Position numbers and translations under genes: made by a program
Source of the DNA: Diphasiastrum complanatum
Lineage: Eukaryota; Streptophyta; Lycopodiopsida; Lycopodiales; Lycopodiaceae
Reading direction: 5' to 3'
DNA: 64,000 nt
NCBI GenBank assembly: GCA_029204225.1
Contig: CM055102.1
Location: 39,817,495 to 39,881,494 of the forward strand
Notes under the pieces: generated by a model
The model's database searches: none
What the model was told of the DNA's origin: nothing
Seen by the model: the letters and a program-made list of their open reading frames with translations, nothing else
Shown: positions 1 to 10,761 of the stretch, in pieces
Layout: each line of letters starts with the position of its first letter
Position numbering within the stretch: position 1 is the stretch's first letter

Positions 1-310
1 CCGGGCCGAATGGGAGTTTACCTGTATATAGCCTAAAATGCCACGTAGAGGCCAATAGTGAATTTCATGCATTTATTAGGTCTATGCCATGTGGCGTCCC
101 CATGCAAAGGGTACCTTTACTTGTATATGTATTAGTCTCTTTGTAATAAAGATGCTTTTCCTTTGTAACCTCTTTGCTTTATGTGAGCTCCTCCATCACT
201 TTGTTGCTTGTGGATGTTGTTTATGGTTTCGATGGTTGGCAATCAGTCATTGATTGCATCTCTAATCTGCCCTCTCCACTAGATCAGAATTTCCGCATAG
301 AATGTTAACT
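1..310 (+). repeat. LTR1 copy 1, 5' end outside window
   Basis: Right-hand part of a long terminal repeat. It matches 5345-5773 and, reversed, 44077-44505, 48890-49318 and 55697-56115. It carries a TATA-like box (TGTATATA at 23-30) and an AATAAA polyadenylation-type signal near 145. It ends next to a primer-binding site at 311. Full-length copies are about 429 bp, so roughly 120 bp lie outside the window. The terminal dinucleotides are not a clean TG/CA pair, so the exact end is uncertain by a base or two. Confidence 0.85.
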
Positions 311-322
311 TGGTATCAGAGC
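311..322 (+). promoter_or_regulatory. Primer-binding site (initiator Met tRNA)
   Basis: TGGTATCAGAGC directly after LTR1. This is the usual plant LTR-retrotransposon site that pairs with the 3' end of initiator-Met tRNA to prime minus-strand DNA synthesis. It fixes the element orientation as plus. Confidence 0.9.
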
Positions 323-1583
323 CCTCAGGATGTGGAGGAACGTGCACGATCGAAGCTCTTGGAAGAGTGATTCCATCGACGGTAGCATCAGAACCGAGCA
401 ATGGTAATGACGTCGTACGGGGTACAGCATGGTCTGGGTTGATCGGTGACACAAAGCCCTTTGATTCAGTGCATACGAAGCCAATTTGCAGAATCAAAGT
501 TAAGAAAATTCCATAGCAGGCAGGCTATGGGACAGCCCACAAGAAATACTGACAACGGGAGCAATTCTTAGTCAATTGAAGAACGATTTGGTGCCAGAAA
601 GAGTTGACAATGGTGGTTGTACAGACAGGGCATCCATAGCAATTGGGTTTTTAGTATTTGGTTCAAAAACAACTGCAAAAGCATGCAAGAAAGGTTAAAA
701 CTGTCAACCGGGGTTTCAGAGAAGAAACAAGCGGATCTTGCACTGTACCATGTTGTTTTTGCTACTGTAAAAGGCTACAGTAGGGCACTGGAGCAGCAAG
801 ATAATGTCTACAAGAAGCCATGTTCAGCGATGGAAGGACAGAGTAACAATTGACAGTTCTTTGAGGTAGCCAACAACACAGCTAGGATTTTTTGGAAGAA
901 AATCACTTATCTCAAGCTGTATGAGATCATTTTTGGATCTGAAAAGAGCTACAGGTGGGCGCCCTAGTGAGTTAGAAAGGATGCAAGAGGGCCACAGACA
1001 ACCACTAACTAGTTATGGCATTGGATCAAGTTTTCTTAGGTAGCCAATATGATGGCTAGGATTTCAAAGAAAAAAAGCATTGATTTCTCATTATAGGAGA
1101 CCAAATCTTATGCTGTAAACGGCTATGGGAGGGCGCCCTGGAGTGCAAGCCAACAGCCAAGAGGCCGCGGATGGAAGGCTGTCGGATCAAGGCTAGAGAT
1201 GATCGACGGTGATCATCAGGAGAACCAGGATTGTAGATGTAAGTGAACTGCTGGATGTGGGCTGAAAAGGCCCGAAGGGCTATGAAGTGAGGAATTGCAC
1301 TTCTCTTCAATAAAAATCTTCATACTAAAATGTAAGAAGGGGCCCGACTATTGAACGAGGCATCGTGAAACTCTTTATTGGCAAAAATTGAGAGAGGGAA
1401 ACCAACCATAGGAGAGAGCCAGGTATGGTGCCGCGTTATGCCAATGGACATAGTGAAATAGTTCATGTCTACTGATTCAACTTTTTGGAAGTTCGAACTA
1501 ACCAAGTTCAAGGGACGCTTGGAGGGGGCCTCTCAAGGTGAAAATCAACAAGAGCATGGCACTATAAAAAAGAATCTAGAACT
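323..1583 (+). other. Leader/degenerate gag region of composite element A
   Basis: This stretch follows the PBS and is repeated at 5786-7020 and, reversed, at 13491-14118, 42988-44064, 48544-48877 and 55357-55696. Short open frames occur (for example 310-516 and 617-853 on plus), but stops interrupt every frame and no capsid or zinc-knuckle motif is visible. From about 1320 to 1583 it matches 12790-12985 reversed. I treat it as untranslated leader or decayed gag; no function can be assigned. Confidence 0.5.
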
Positions 1584-2018
1584 TTGAATGAAGGCCGTAA
1601 AGATTCAAATGTGGATCCTACAACAAAAGGAGTATCAAGCTATTCATTTACAAACTTTCCTTACATTTCCTTGTCATCAACTGATAGGCAAAATCTAACT
1701 ATGTCTAAATTGAGAGGTGATAACACCTTTAAAGAGTCAAGGATGTTAGGAGAAGTCAAATATTTGTATTATGATGAGAATGATTCAAATGTTGTGGTGT
1801 TCATAACTGAAAACAAAGGACAAACTAGATTATTCAGTGTCAGTGAAATCCTTTGTGTAGTTCAGCGCATAACTCCATCACATTTACAAAATGAAATGGG
1901 GGAGTGCTTTGAGGAGAGTGGAAATTTGATTCGTACATTGTCTAGTTATTTGTTTGGAAGCACGCAAGCATCCACATCAAATTTAGTTCCTTTAAAATGT
2001 GAAAGTACAGTACTTTAA
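1584..2018 (+). CDS. ORFx, unknown protein in composite element A
   Basis: Open frame of 144 codons. I do not recognise it. Relatives lie at 17995-18483, 48214-48543, 58370-58447 (fragment) and, much more diverged, 27908-28297. The conserved core reads roughly M.GE...YYDENDSN..VFITENKG, where the acidic YYDE patch and the ENKG turn are kept even in the diverged copy. No signal peptide, membrane segment or zinc motif is seen. It sits between the leader and the antisense LTR2 block, where a gag or captured gene could sit. It might be a captured host fragment or an element-specific protein; whether it is translated is unknown. Confidence 0.45.
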   Translation: MNEGRKDSNVDPTTKGVSSYSFTNFPYISLSSTDRQNLTMSKLRGDNTFKESRMLGEVKYLYYDENDSNVVVFITENKGQTRLFSVSEILCVVQRITPSHLQNEMGECFEESGNLIRTLSSYLFGSTQASTSNLVPLKCESTVL

Positions 2019-2655
2019 GGACCAAAAATGGATTTTAGAAGATCCACAAGGTTGATTGTGTGCTTGATTAACAATCTATAGGATACTAGTCAACCAAAAA
2101 CAAGATCTAGTTTAGCAGCTTGATAGAAAACAAGTAGAGACAATCAAAACATTGATCAAGAACTGAATCCTGAGTTCACATGTGTTAAAATCAGACTGTT
2201 GTATGGCCTGTAGACAAAGGTTAATGTGTGCCAAAGCTGGGTTTCATTGGAATCAATCACTATCATCATACAAAGAGACAAAATCTGAGTTTCCTCTTGA
2301 GGCTAAAAAATATGGAGAATGGAAAAGTAAAAGACACTTCCTTTGCAAAGTTAGGTGAAAATCCAGCATGTAATAAAGAAGTAGACTCAACTTTCTTGCC
2401 CTAAAGTGAAAACCCTAGCCTAGATCCTAGAGTCATGCTTGGTAGGTGCATGGTAGGTACAAATCTCATCATAAATCAAGGTCTAGGTCCTACAAAGTAG
2501 GAATCACTACCAAATGGACACAACCACTCCTCTTGACTCGTGGTAACCTACATTAGGCGTAGATTGCCATGTGGCACTTTGGCCATACAAGTGACTAACA
2601 AAAATATATTGAGAATGGCTAGATTTGCCAATGTAGGCAATCTTTCAAGCTCACT
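2019..2655. other. Non-coding stretch with RNase H tail remnant
   Basis: This matches the sequence after the RNase H ORF at 17466-17994 and 47769-48213 (reversed). At about 2580-2650 it keeps only the last codons of the antisense copia RNase H frame; the rest of that ORF, intact at 16923-17465, has been deleted here. No other coding content is seen. Confidence 0.5.
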
Positions 2656-3415
2656 ATAGGCTCTTAAGCAAAGATTAGTACCACCGTAGTCCATTGCAAT
2701 AGTACAGAACAACCAATTAATAGAACATCGCTATTAACCCAGAACTAACCATCACAAGAATATGTAGATACAAGGAATAACACTGCTCAATTGCATTCCA
2801 TAGTCGAGTGCAAAACACCTAAAGTTATATGCTGACTAGCAAACATAGCCAACATTTCCAAACACCTAAAATTATAGACTAAACAGCAAACAGAGTCAAC
2901 ATTGCCACTGCTAAGAGGTCTTAGGCAGAAAATTCATCTTGCTGCTCGCAGTACAATATAGAATCTGGAGTACTGAACATTTAAAACACTTGGCTCTCAC
3001 CCTTAGTCTTTTGAACACTACTGCCTAAATAGTGTAAAATCCAGAAGCCCCCAATCTGGCTCCAAATGTCCTATTTATATTTTTGTGAGGATACTGCAAT
3101 CCAGTATCACAACCCTTCGTAATGACCACAAGTGGTCGGTTCAGCTTCGCATAGAGACCGCATGGAAACCACAATTGATGACCTTGTGGTCACTTACGAA
3201 CTGTTCGGGTTCCTCCCGAATATGACTAAACGTTAACTAACCTATCAACTTTAACCTCATAAATGTCCTACCATGACGTCTTCTAACATCAAGACCTTAC
3301 AACATAATTACATCTTTATGTAAATAAAACTCCAATTACATACCCAACAATCCTACACTTACATTAACAACCACATATTTACAATGTCCATTGTTATGGC
3401 CAAAAAGGCCTAACA
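2656..3415 (-). repeat. LTR2 copy (antisense within element A)
   Basis: About 760-bp copy of the LTR2 repeat, complete copies of which are 766 bp at 10762, 16132, 46435 and 57509. Read on minus it starts TGTTAGGCC and ends near GCCTATA, close to the inverted TG...CA ends of the other copies. A TATA-like TATAAATA box is kept on minus. It lies between the RNase H remnant and the ORF-N pair, as in every other copy. Confidence 0.7.
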
Positions 3416-3442
3416 CATATTTTCCGGCGGGAAAAACCGAGT

Positions 3443-3989
3443 TCATCTCCTAGCTTTCTTCTGTCGCTTCCTCTTTTTGACATCTTTGCTATTGTGTTCA
3501 CTCTCACTTTCACTTGATGTATGCATTCCTGAACAATGAGTCCCAAATGCACCTCTGCCCTGTGCATCGATCGTAATTGGTTTGTATTTCGCCGTCATAG
3601 GTGGTGATGTCCAAACCCTTGGTTTTGGTGAGGGGGTGGTCAATCCATATCGCAATGGCTTTAGTAAGCGATTCTGATAATCATCTATGATGCTTGATAC
3701 CAATCGTGGTGTTTGCTTTGTCAGCATTAGTTTGTTCAGCCATTCAATGGTGATTGGTGTGTACTCACTGCTGAAAATCCTCCTCCCAACGACAATATAT
3801 CCTTCATAATAGTGGATATGAATCATCCAAATATTTCACTATCACTGTGTATAAGGTGTCAAAATTACGACATTCTTCGGCCAGCCAAGGTTTAAACTTG
3901 GCCTGTCTTTGATTGGTACTATAATGTACGTCATTGTGTGCCTTGAAACATTGCTCAGTTTCATAAAAATATTCCGCCACAAAAAACAT
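3443..3989 (-). pseudogene. ORF-N pair, unknown, frameshifted
   Basis: Two overlapping minus frames: 61 codons (3989-3804), then 127 codons (3826-3443) in another frame. The second ends in a serine/glutamate stretch and a basic tail (KKRKRQKK, nuclear-signal-like). The same frame break occurs in the copies at 11522, 15559, 45861 and 56935, so it is either an inherited frameshift or a missed splice. I do not recognise the family. The KYVDD-like string in other copies is not in an RT context. It lies just upstream of LTR2 on the same strand. Confidence 0.4.
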
Positions 3990-4524
3990 AGAACTTCATG
4001 TTAAGATTTCAATCCCGTCGGAATTGTTTACCTTCATTTTGCCCTGTAAAACCGCCCATGCCAATACTGCACGTGCCTTCAAATCCGACTGCTGCCAAAA
4101 TTCATACTACTCTGACTGGACCTTGGTCTCATCACTCTGTATGGATGTAGTCAATCAGCCGTTCACCATCATATCTGTTCCGAACTGAAGGGAGCGTAAC
4201 AATGTCATCGTAAGACCGCAAGATATGCACACAACCCGTAATATAGTCGCAACTTATGTGCTACAGTTAATCTAGTTGCTAAACTATAATGAAATCAGGT
4301 ATACATAGCATTTTCCAAGTACCCATTATAAAAATTATCATACAATCCTACCCAAAATCACTTGACATAAGGGTTTGTAACATCCTGCCACTATAGAACT
4401 GGTATGAACAATATTTTGTATTACGTCCACATGTAACGATAATTAGCGCGCTTCTGCACTTCCTAGAGAAGTAATTCATATAATTGTTAATGATTACTCA
4501 TTTTAAAAAGCAATTCAAATCAGC
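3990..4524 (-). other. Non-coding region upstream of ORF-N
   Basis: Repeated at 15060-15558 and 45352-45860 (opposite strand) and at 62851-63384. Short frames with many stops. A GTAAAC donor-like site follows a codon-like stretch just before the ORF-N start, so an intron upstream of ORF-N is possible. No recognised domain. Confidence 0.4.
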
Positions 4525-5319
4525 AAGTTTGTTGTGGTATACTTTATTTGTACTAAATCTGAAGCTTTCGAGAAATTCGTTGAGTATACGAATTGGGTTG
4601 CAAGCAATAAGCTGAAGTAGATTCGCACAGATCGTGGAGGTGAGTACATTTCCAACGAATTTAAGGCTTACTGTACTGATCAAGGTATTATGCATACAAA
4701 GACTGCATCTTACACACCTCAGCACAATGGAATAGCTGAACAAAGAAATTGTACACTGATGGAAGTTGCAAGGTGTATGATGGCTCATGCGAAGGCACCA
4801 AAATAAGTGTGGGATAAAGCAGTGGCTACATCAAATTATCTTCATAATTGTATTCTAAACTCTCGAATACCCTATAAAACTCCTCATGAGATATGGTGGA
4901 AGTCGAAGCCAAATCTAGCACATGATCGGACATTTGGATGCTCAATGTATATGCACATACCAGATAAGTTGAGAAAGAAACATGATGAAAAGACAGAACA
5001 AGGTTTTCTGGTAGGATTCGAGTTACATTCATCATATTATTGTGTCTATGTACACAAAACTGGCAAGATGAAAGTTTTTCGAGATGTCAAATTTGATGAG
5101 TCGAAATACATAGCAGACAGTGATCTAGTCAGCTATGAAATTCTCAAAAACTATTATGAGCTACCAACGACGATAGAAAACAAACAAGCAAAAGATGAAA
5201 GAGAATTACCAGATTCAGAGGGAGGTCAAGATTAAGTGCATGACAGACTCAAATCACTAGCTCGAATTCCAGTAGAAAAGCTCGAATCAGAACTCAAAAC
5301 CAATTGTGAGAAGATCTAA
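4525..5319 (+). pseudogene. Ty1/copia integrase, C-terminal two thirds
   Basis: Integrase inserts retroelement cDNA into the genome. In one plus frame I see the core motif RTDRGGEY with the second catalytic Asp, then YTPQHNGIAEQRN with the catalytic Glu, then the copia-specific PHEIWWKSKPNLAH.RTFGCSMY block and GFLVGFELHSS. The first Asp and the N-terminal zinc region are missing. In-frame stops at about 4618 (TAG) and 4804 (TAA) break it. The first stop is shared with the other copies, so the defect is ancestral. The frame ends after NCEKI about 25 bp before LTR1, with no RT or RNase H following in sense. Confidence 0.85.
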
Positions 5320-5344
5320 CAAACAACAAAAACCACTAGAAAGG

Positions 5345-5773
5345 TGTGGTCAGGATGTTTTTAAGGTTAGAAATAGTAAGCTCAACTGTGATTGTAGTTT
5401 ACAGTTATGTACTGTTTCAGTTTAGTAGGCTTTAGTTAAGAAGCGAGCCCGTGGGCTTGTCCCGGGCCAATAACGGGAATTTACCTGTATATAGCCTAAA
5501 ATGCCACGTAGAGACCAATAGTGAATTTCATGCATTTATTAGGTCTATGCCACGTGGCGTCCCCATGCAAAGGGGACCTTTACTTGTATATGTATTAGTC
5601 TCTTTGTAATAAAGATGCTTTTGCTTTGTAACCTCTTTGCTTTATGTGAGCTCCTCCATCACTCTGTTACTTGTGGATGTTGTTCATGGTTTCGATGGTT
5701 GGCAATCAGTCAGTGATTGCATCTCTAATCTGCACTCTCGACCAGATCAGAATTTTTGCATAGAATGTTAACT
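5345..5773 (+). repeat. LTR1 copy 2 (shared by two units)
   Basis: Full 429-bp LTR1. It starts at TGTGGTCAGG after a short purine tract and contains TGTATATA near 5486 and AATAAA near 5608. It is followed by a PBS. It acts as 3' LTR for element A and 5' LTR for the unit to its right. The start is inferred from the shared 429-bp length in three copies. Confidence 0.75.
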
Positions 5774-5785
5774 TGGTATCAGAGC
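5774..5785 (+). promoter_or_regulatory. Primer-binding site
   Basis: TGGTATCAGAGC immediately after LTR1 copy 2. It shows that this LTR also serves as the 5' LTR of a second, downstream unit. Confidence 0.9.
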
Positions 5786-7020
5786 CCTCAGGTTGTGGAG
5801 GAACGTGCACGATCGAAGCTCTTGGAAGAGTGATTCCATCGACGGTAGCATCAGAACCGAGTTATGGTAAGGACGCCGTACGGGGTACAGCATGGTCTGA
5901 GGTAATCGTTGACACAAAGCCCTTTGATTCAGTGCATATGAAGCCAATTTGCAGAATCAAAGTTAAGAAAATTCCATAGCAGACAGACTATGAGACAGCC
6001 CACAAGAAATACTGACAACGGGAGCAATCCTTAGTGAATTGAAGAACGGTTTGGTGCCGGAAAGAGCTGACAATGATGGGTGTACAGACAAGGCATCCAT
6101 AGCAATTTTGTTCTCAGTATTTGGATCAGAAACAACTGCAAAAGCATGCAAAAAAGTTTGAAATTCTCAACCGGGGTTTCAGAGAAGAAACAAGCAGATC
6201 TTGCACTGTACCAGGTTGTTTCTGCTACTGTAAAAGGCTACAGTAGGGCACTGGAGCAACAAGATAATGTCTACAAGAAGCCATGTTCAGCAATGGAAGG
6301 ACAAAGTAACAATTGACAGTTCTTTGAGGTAGCCAACAACACAGCTAGGATTTTTTGGAAGAAAATCACTTATCTCAAGCTGTATGAGATCATTTTTGGA
6401 TCTGAAAAGAGCTACAGGTGGGCGCCCTGGTGAGTTAGAAAGGATGCAAGAGGGCCTCAGACAACCACTAACTAGTTATGGCATTGGATCAAGTTTTCTC
6501 AGGTAGCCAATATGATGGCTAGGATTTGAAAAGAAAAAAGCATTGATTTCTCATTGTAGGAGACCAAATCTTATGCTGTAAACAACTATGGGAGGGCGCT
6601 CTGGGAGTGCAAGCCAACAGCCAGGAGGCCGCACCTGGCCATGGAGAATAAAACGTGCTGAATTGATCAGCATCCAGAGCCATAGATCGTGGAAGAAAGG
6701 AGGTTGTTTGAACAAAGAGAAGACGGAATGAGGACGCGACCCTCGCCCGCGCAGAGAATGAAAGGTTGCCTAGTATAACTAAGTGTCTCGTGGTTGGAGG
6801 AACTCATCTCCATGTGCAGATGTATGGAAGGCTGTCGAATCAAGGCTAGAGATGATCGACGGTGAACATCAGGAGAATCAAGACTGTAGATGTAAGTGAA
6901 CTGCTGGATGTGGGCTGAAAAGGCCCGAAGGGCTATGAAGTGAGGAATTGCACTTCTCTTCAATAAGAAAAACAAAGTACTCATTTGATGCTCAGTGACT
7001 TGTTGACATGTCAGAGAGTA
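5786..7020 (+). other. Leader/degenerate gag region, second unit
   Basis: Fuller version of 323-1320. It keeps a segment at about 6640-6830 that is deleted from the first copy and present in the reversed copies near 13680-13820 and 43050-43220. Stops interrupt all frames. It joins a copia RNase H frame at about 7040, so most of the polyprotein is deleted in this unit. Confidence 0.5.
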
Positions 7021-7051
7021 CAGTCACAATATCTCTAGGAAACGAAAGACT

Positions 7052-7560
7052 ATGGACTGTGTTATTCGAAAGAAGCTGGATTGCGCATCGAATCTTCAAA
7101 GTGACGCAAGCTGCTGGGAATCCATGAAGAATGATAGCAAAAGTATTTCAGGAGGTTGTATTGTAGCATTAGGTGCAGCCATACTCTGGATAAGCAAGAA
7201 ACAAACAACAATAGCCCAATCTTGCTATGAAGCGAAATATGTAGCAGTAGCCAAGATGGCAAACGAACTAATCTGGATCAAACAGATGTTAGAAGGATTT
7301 GATAAATCTATTTCTGAACCTTATGTCTTGTTAATGGATAACACCTCAGCAGTCTATCTTACGAAAGATCATGTATTCAATGGGAAAATGAAGTACATAT
7401 CTATCAAGTATCATGTTATTCGGGACGAAGATACTGAAGACAGTTCTCATACCCACAGAGGATATGACAACTGATATCTTTACAAAGCCACTCATTAGTA
7501 AAGCTCTATTCGAGAAGCAGCGAAGAATATTGGGGTTAATCCAACTGCCCACTTTGAGAG
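7052..7560 (+). pseudogene. Ty1/copia RNase H, frameshifted
   Basis: RNase H degrades the RNA strand during reverse transcription. The frame shows SISGGCIVALGAAILWISKKQ, then SCYEAKYVA (catalytic Glu region) and LLMDNTSAVYL (catalytic Asp region). After a frameshift near 7450 it continues as TEDMTTDIFTKPL, the typical copia RNase H ending, and FEKQRRILGL. The first Asp motif (D.DWAG) is not present. This is the 3' end of a copia pol whose RT and integrase have been deleted. Confidence 0.85.
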
Positions 7561-7817
7561 GGAGCTGTAGAACAACAGATCAACAGATCTTGATTCTACT
7601 AACAAAGCGCGCAGTTTACCTGACAAAGGATAAGAAACAGACACAAACTCAAAACATTTTTATTCGTGATCAACCTCGAATGATTCTCGAACTTTGTCTT
7701 GCAGTCAACTCAAAAGATTCGCGAACAGAATCTTGTCGCAAAAATATTCTGTTTCTTGTTCAAACCTCAGATGTCATGAAATTGATATAAGAACTTTTGA
7801 AAAAAGTGATAAAAGAA
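7561..7817 (+). repeat. LTR3 fragment after RNase H
   Basis: Starts TGTAGAACAAC after the purine-rich end of the RNase H frame, as a copia 3' LTR would. A reversed related piece lies at 30426-30500 beside a copia gag fragment. It breaks off at the border of the segmental duplication. Only the start is present, so the assignment is tentative. Confidence 0.45.
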
Positions 7818-10308
7818 CTTCATCTCAAACCGTAATAGACCGTAACCATTGACTTGGTGGTTGCCTTCAGTCTTCTTTCATCCAAAATTGCAACTTGCTA
7901 TCTTGTCACCAAATCATCTTCACATATTGTCATATTAAAGTGATAAAAGAACTTTTTTCTGAATTTAATTCATCAATTTAGATATATAAGCCTTCTATCT
8001 TAAATATTTACTCTTGGAATAGATGTCAACGAGGTTGATTTTTTGCAATGGATTCTTGTTCATGCTTAATCACTGCTTATATGACATCTCATCTACAAAG
8101 TAGGATATTCGACTAACATGAAGAAACATTATAATTTTTCCATGCTCAATATATATTAAAAGTGTTCCCATATTCTCCATAGATATCTATGATAAATGAT
8201 CATTCATCCTATCACAACATGTTATGTCTCCAATGTAGACATGAAATGCTCTCTCAATTTGTTTTATGAACAATGAACTTGCACTACATACTATATTCTA
8301 CATGCATGATTTTGATGACTGGAGCTCTCATGTTATGATTATGACATGCAATGTGCTATTTATCTATTGAAATGCATATCATGAAATTTCTAACAAATTT
8401 AAGCGACAAATACAAAGCAACATATTTAGTAATCATAATCACAGCAAGTGTTGCAGCACATGAGATGCTCTAGCTAAAAAAAAATTTATTGAATTATCTT
8501 CTGAGAAAAATCTCTCATTCGAGAGTACACCTCTTTAAAAGCATTTGTACTGGATCTAATGCATTAAATGCAATCAATCTCCTCACAATCTTCAAATAAG
8601 ATCACTAATCTCTCTCACATAATCACGAGTATTCATAGCCATTTCATCTTATGCAATCATAAGCTCTATGTTTGGCACAATTGTAAATTCTCTCATGCAC
8701 GGTGTTCTTCCAGCCTTATGGATATCTCTCTTCTCTACATCACCCCTCATTCTGACCTCTTAGGTCATTCACCATGGTTCACTCGAGCTAACACACAAAT
8801 ATATGTTGCTCTAATTTTGTGATCTTGAAGAGGTGGGAGCGATTCTCAAGTTTTTAATCAGATTCGTACCATTCTTTATTCCAAAAAGAAAACTTTATAT
8901 TTGGAACATGAAAGGTGATGTTCCAAGTTAAAAATCTAACTAGCCCATGCAAACTTTTGACAAAAAAACAATTTGCATTAACTTCTCCAGGCGCATCGGT
9001 CATATTGTGTTTGATACAAACAACATAAATTTGATGTTTGCCATGCATCAACGTGAAATAAATCATTTGAGATATCATGCTTAATGTAGAATTTAATTGT
9101 GAACTTGCTAAAATTACACTATGTGTGTTGTATATGCATCCCGTAGTCGACTAGCATTAGATGGTAAACAGGATATCCATGTCTAAAATTTCTTCTCATT
9201 GTAATTTTGTTACACAAAGGCATTGACACAAATTTCTTGAATGAAAAACATGAGTATCAAAGGCTGCTGGATATAACAAAGTAACTAGCTATTTTTAAAT
9301 ATGGATTGCCTTGGAATTATGGATTAAAGCCATGTTCCTGCAATAAAGCCATGAGTTTTTGTTCACACATACCCTTATAATTTTAGAAAGTGATTTTAAA
9401 CTTGTATTCTAAGGAATCGTATGAGTATGTCCTTTTATAAATCAAACATATGCAGAAATCGATTCCATTCAGCTATCTAAAGCCTTGCGCATGCGACCAT
9501 ATATATCAGATCTTTTTAGGTATATACATATATATATAAAAGCAGTCGGTCCCAGCTTTAGCTTCGGATGTTGCTAGCTAGATTTACCATTCCTCCAGTT
9601 ACGGCTTCACGTATAGACAAAGTCCGCAGATTTCAGCCGTATACTATACATGTACTCGTTTGCATAAACAATACGAATAATTCGAAATCGTCGAAGAGGT
9701 TTCCCATTTAAGACGAGGCAATCGTCGGTACTGCAGCGACGGAAAATTTTGGGATCCACCAGGTTGTATGATGCGAATTGGCCGCAATAAACATGAACAT
9801 TATACGGCCGCATAGTCTTCTTTGAGCGGCAAGTATTCACTATCTCCAGTGCATATTCAGGGATCCCATCTGCACTAAAGCCTAAATAGTGCTGAGAGAT
9901 TCTAATATCTTTTCCCGAACATACGTAGTGACCTGTAGGTTGCAGTAAAGAGGAGCTTATACTCAAACGCATGGATTAGAGCTCACTCTCAAAATATATC
10001 ACTATATCGGGAATATCAAGCACCCACGTGATATGCTTTTGCGACTGTTGAAATTATGTGAGGTTTGGATCGAATAAGGCGGTTACCTGATGTATGACGC
10101 GCCGAGCGGTTTGCATCTTTGCTGTGTATCGCGTCGTCAGAAGTTGAGTTGAAGATGCTTCCTATCGGAGCTTGCCTATTCATACCTGCAAGACCTTCGT
10201 GGATTGAAATATTCCAGGAACCTAGTTCGGAAATGACAGATAGAGGTACCAATATGATGATGGCAGCAAACTTATCAACTACGTCACGTTGGCATTATCA
10301 ATGAAAAC
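7818..10308 (+). repeat. Segmental duplication copy A
   Basis: Matches 33651-36108 (copy B) and 51690-54190 (copy D) closely, and in part 41040-42987 (copy C). It contains one minisatellite unit at its left edge, long non-coding sequence, an AT microsatellite at about 9520-9545 and the TPD1-like exons. At about 10308 it changes abruptly to an antisense copia RNase H, removing TPD1 exon 1. The open frame at 8568-8822 recurs in copies B and D but has no coding hallmarks. Confidence 0.85.
9607..10185 (-). pseudogene. TPD1-like gene copy 1, exon 1 lost
   Basis: Exon 2 (10185-10087) and exon 3 (9932-9607) are present with the same splice sites as copies 2 and 3, and exon 3 keeps the TPD1 block from the YVCSGKDI start to the SADFVYT end. 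Exon 1, which carries the start codon and signal peptide, is missing: about 120 bp upstream of exon 2 the sequence switches to a copia fragment at 10308. Without a secretion signal the product could not work as a TPD1-type ligand. It differs from copy 3 at several residues (for example PEYALE versus PEFALE). It is probably a 5'-truncated pseudogene unless a new first exon is used. Confidence 0.8.
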
Positions 10309-10736
10309 CTAGCCTTTGAAACAACAATACTTTTATTAGTCACTCCAATTGAAGATCTAAGCTTGACAAATGAATCTTTAGGTAAGGATTTAGTAAACAA
10401 ATCAGCCAAGCAACGCTTGATCTCTTTGGCTTGCACTTTCTCCCTCACGAAACGATGAGCAATCTCGATTTGTTTGCTCCTTGCATGGAATGTAGGATTA
10501 GTTGCAAGTAATTGGGCTGATTGGTTGTCACAATAGATGATTGGGATCTCATCCTCCATGAAATGAAGCTCCACCAATAGCCTTTTGAGCCACAAGACCT
10601 CCTGGCATGTTGATGTCAAGGCCTTGTACTCAGATTCTGTGGAAGATAAGGAGATGGTATCTTGCTTTTTGGAAAGCCATGATACTACTCCATCACATAG
10701 AAGGGTGGCAAAAGCAATTGTTGATTTCCTATCCAC
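10284..10736 (-). pseudogene. Copia RNase H fragment joined to SD copy A
   Basis: Minus frame of 150 codons: DRKSTIAFATLLCDGVVSWL, then SLSSTESEYKAL (Glu), IIYCDNQSAQLL (Asp), CLADLFTKSLP (last Asp). The first Asp motif is absent. Compared with 16923-17465 its C-terminal extension is cut and replaced by sequence from the TPD1 segment at about 10308. LTR2 lies upstream on the same strand, as at the other copies. Confidence 0.8.
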
Positions 10737-10761
10737 TTTGTCACCTTCAAAATCTAGTCAC

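Larger units (their letters stand above)
1..5773 (+). mobile_element. Composite copia-type LTR element A (5' LTR cut by window)
   Basis: LTR1 at both ends encloses, in order: PBS, leader, ORFx (+), an antisense block (RNase H remnant, LTR2, ORF-N pair) and a copia integrase remnant (+). No reverse transcriptase is present, so it cannot transpose alone. The same order recurs in element C (44077-49318) and in pieces elsewhere, so the chimera formed before it was amplified. The 3' LTR is followed by another PBS, meaning the LTR is shared with the next unit rather than ending in host DNA. Confidence 0.75.

Noticed and set aside
4826-5035. 69-codon frames antisense to the integrase (also at 14514, 44815, 49628, 56425, 63676).
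   Set aside because: Shadow frames. They recur because the integrase DNA is conserved, and they match no protein.
5963-6151. 62-codon antisense frame in the leader (also 43699).
   Set aside because: It has a plausible-looking sequence, but stops interrupt it in the other leader copies and no family is recognised.
8568-8822. 84-codon open frame repeated at 34411 and 52444 as a possible gene.
   Set aside because: It is repeated only because the whole segment was duplicated. Composition is unlike a protein, it has no match to known motifs, and copy C lacks it.
9520-9545. TATATATAAAAG as the promoter of the TPD1-like gene.
   Set aside because: It lies downstream of the minus-strand gene, so it cannot be its promoter; it is part of an AT microsatellite.
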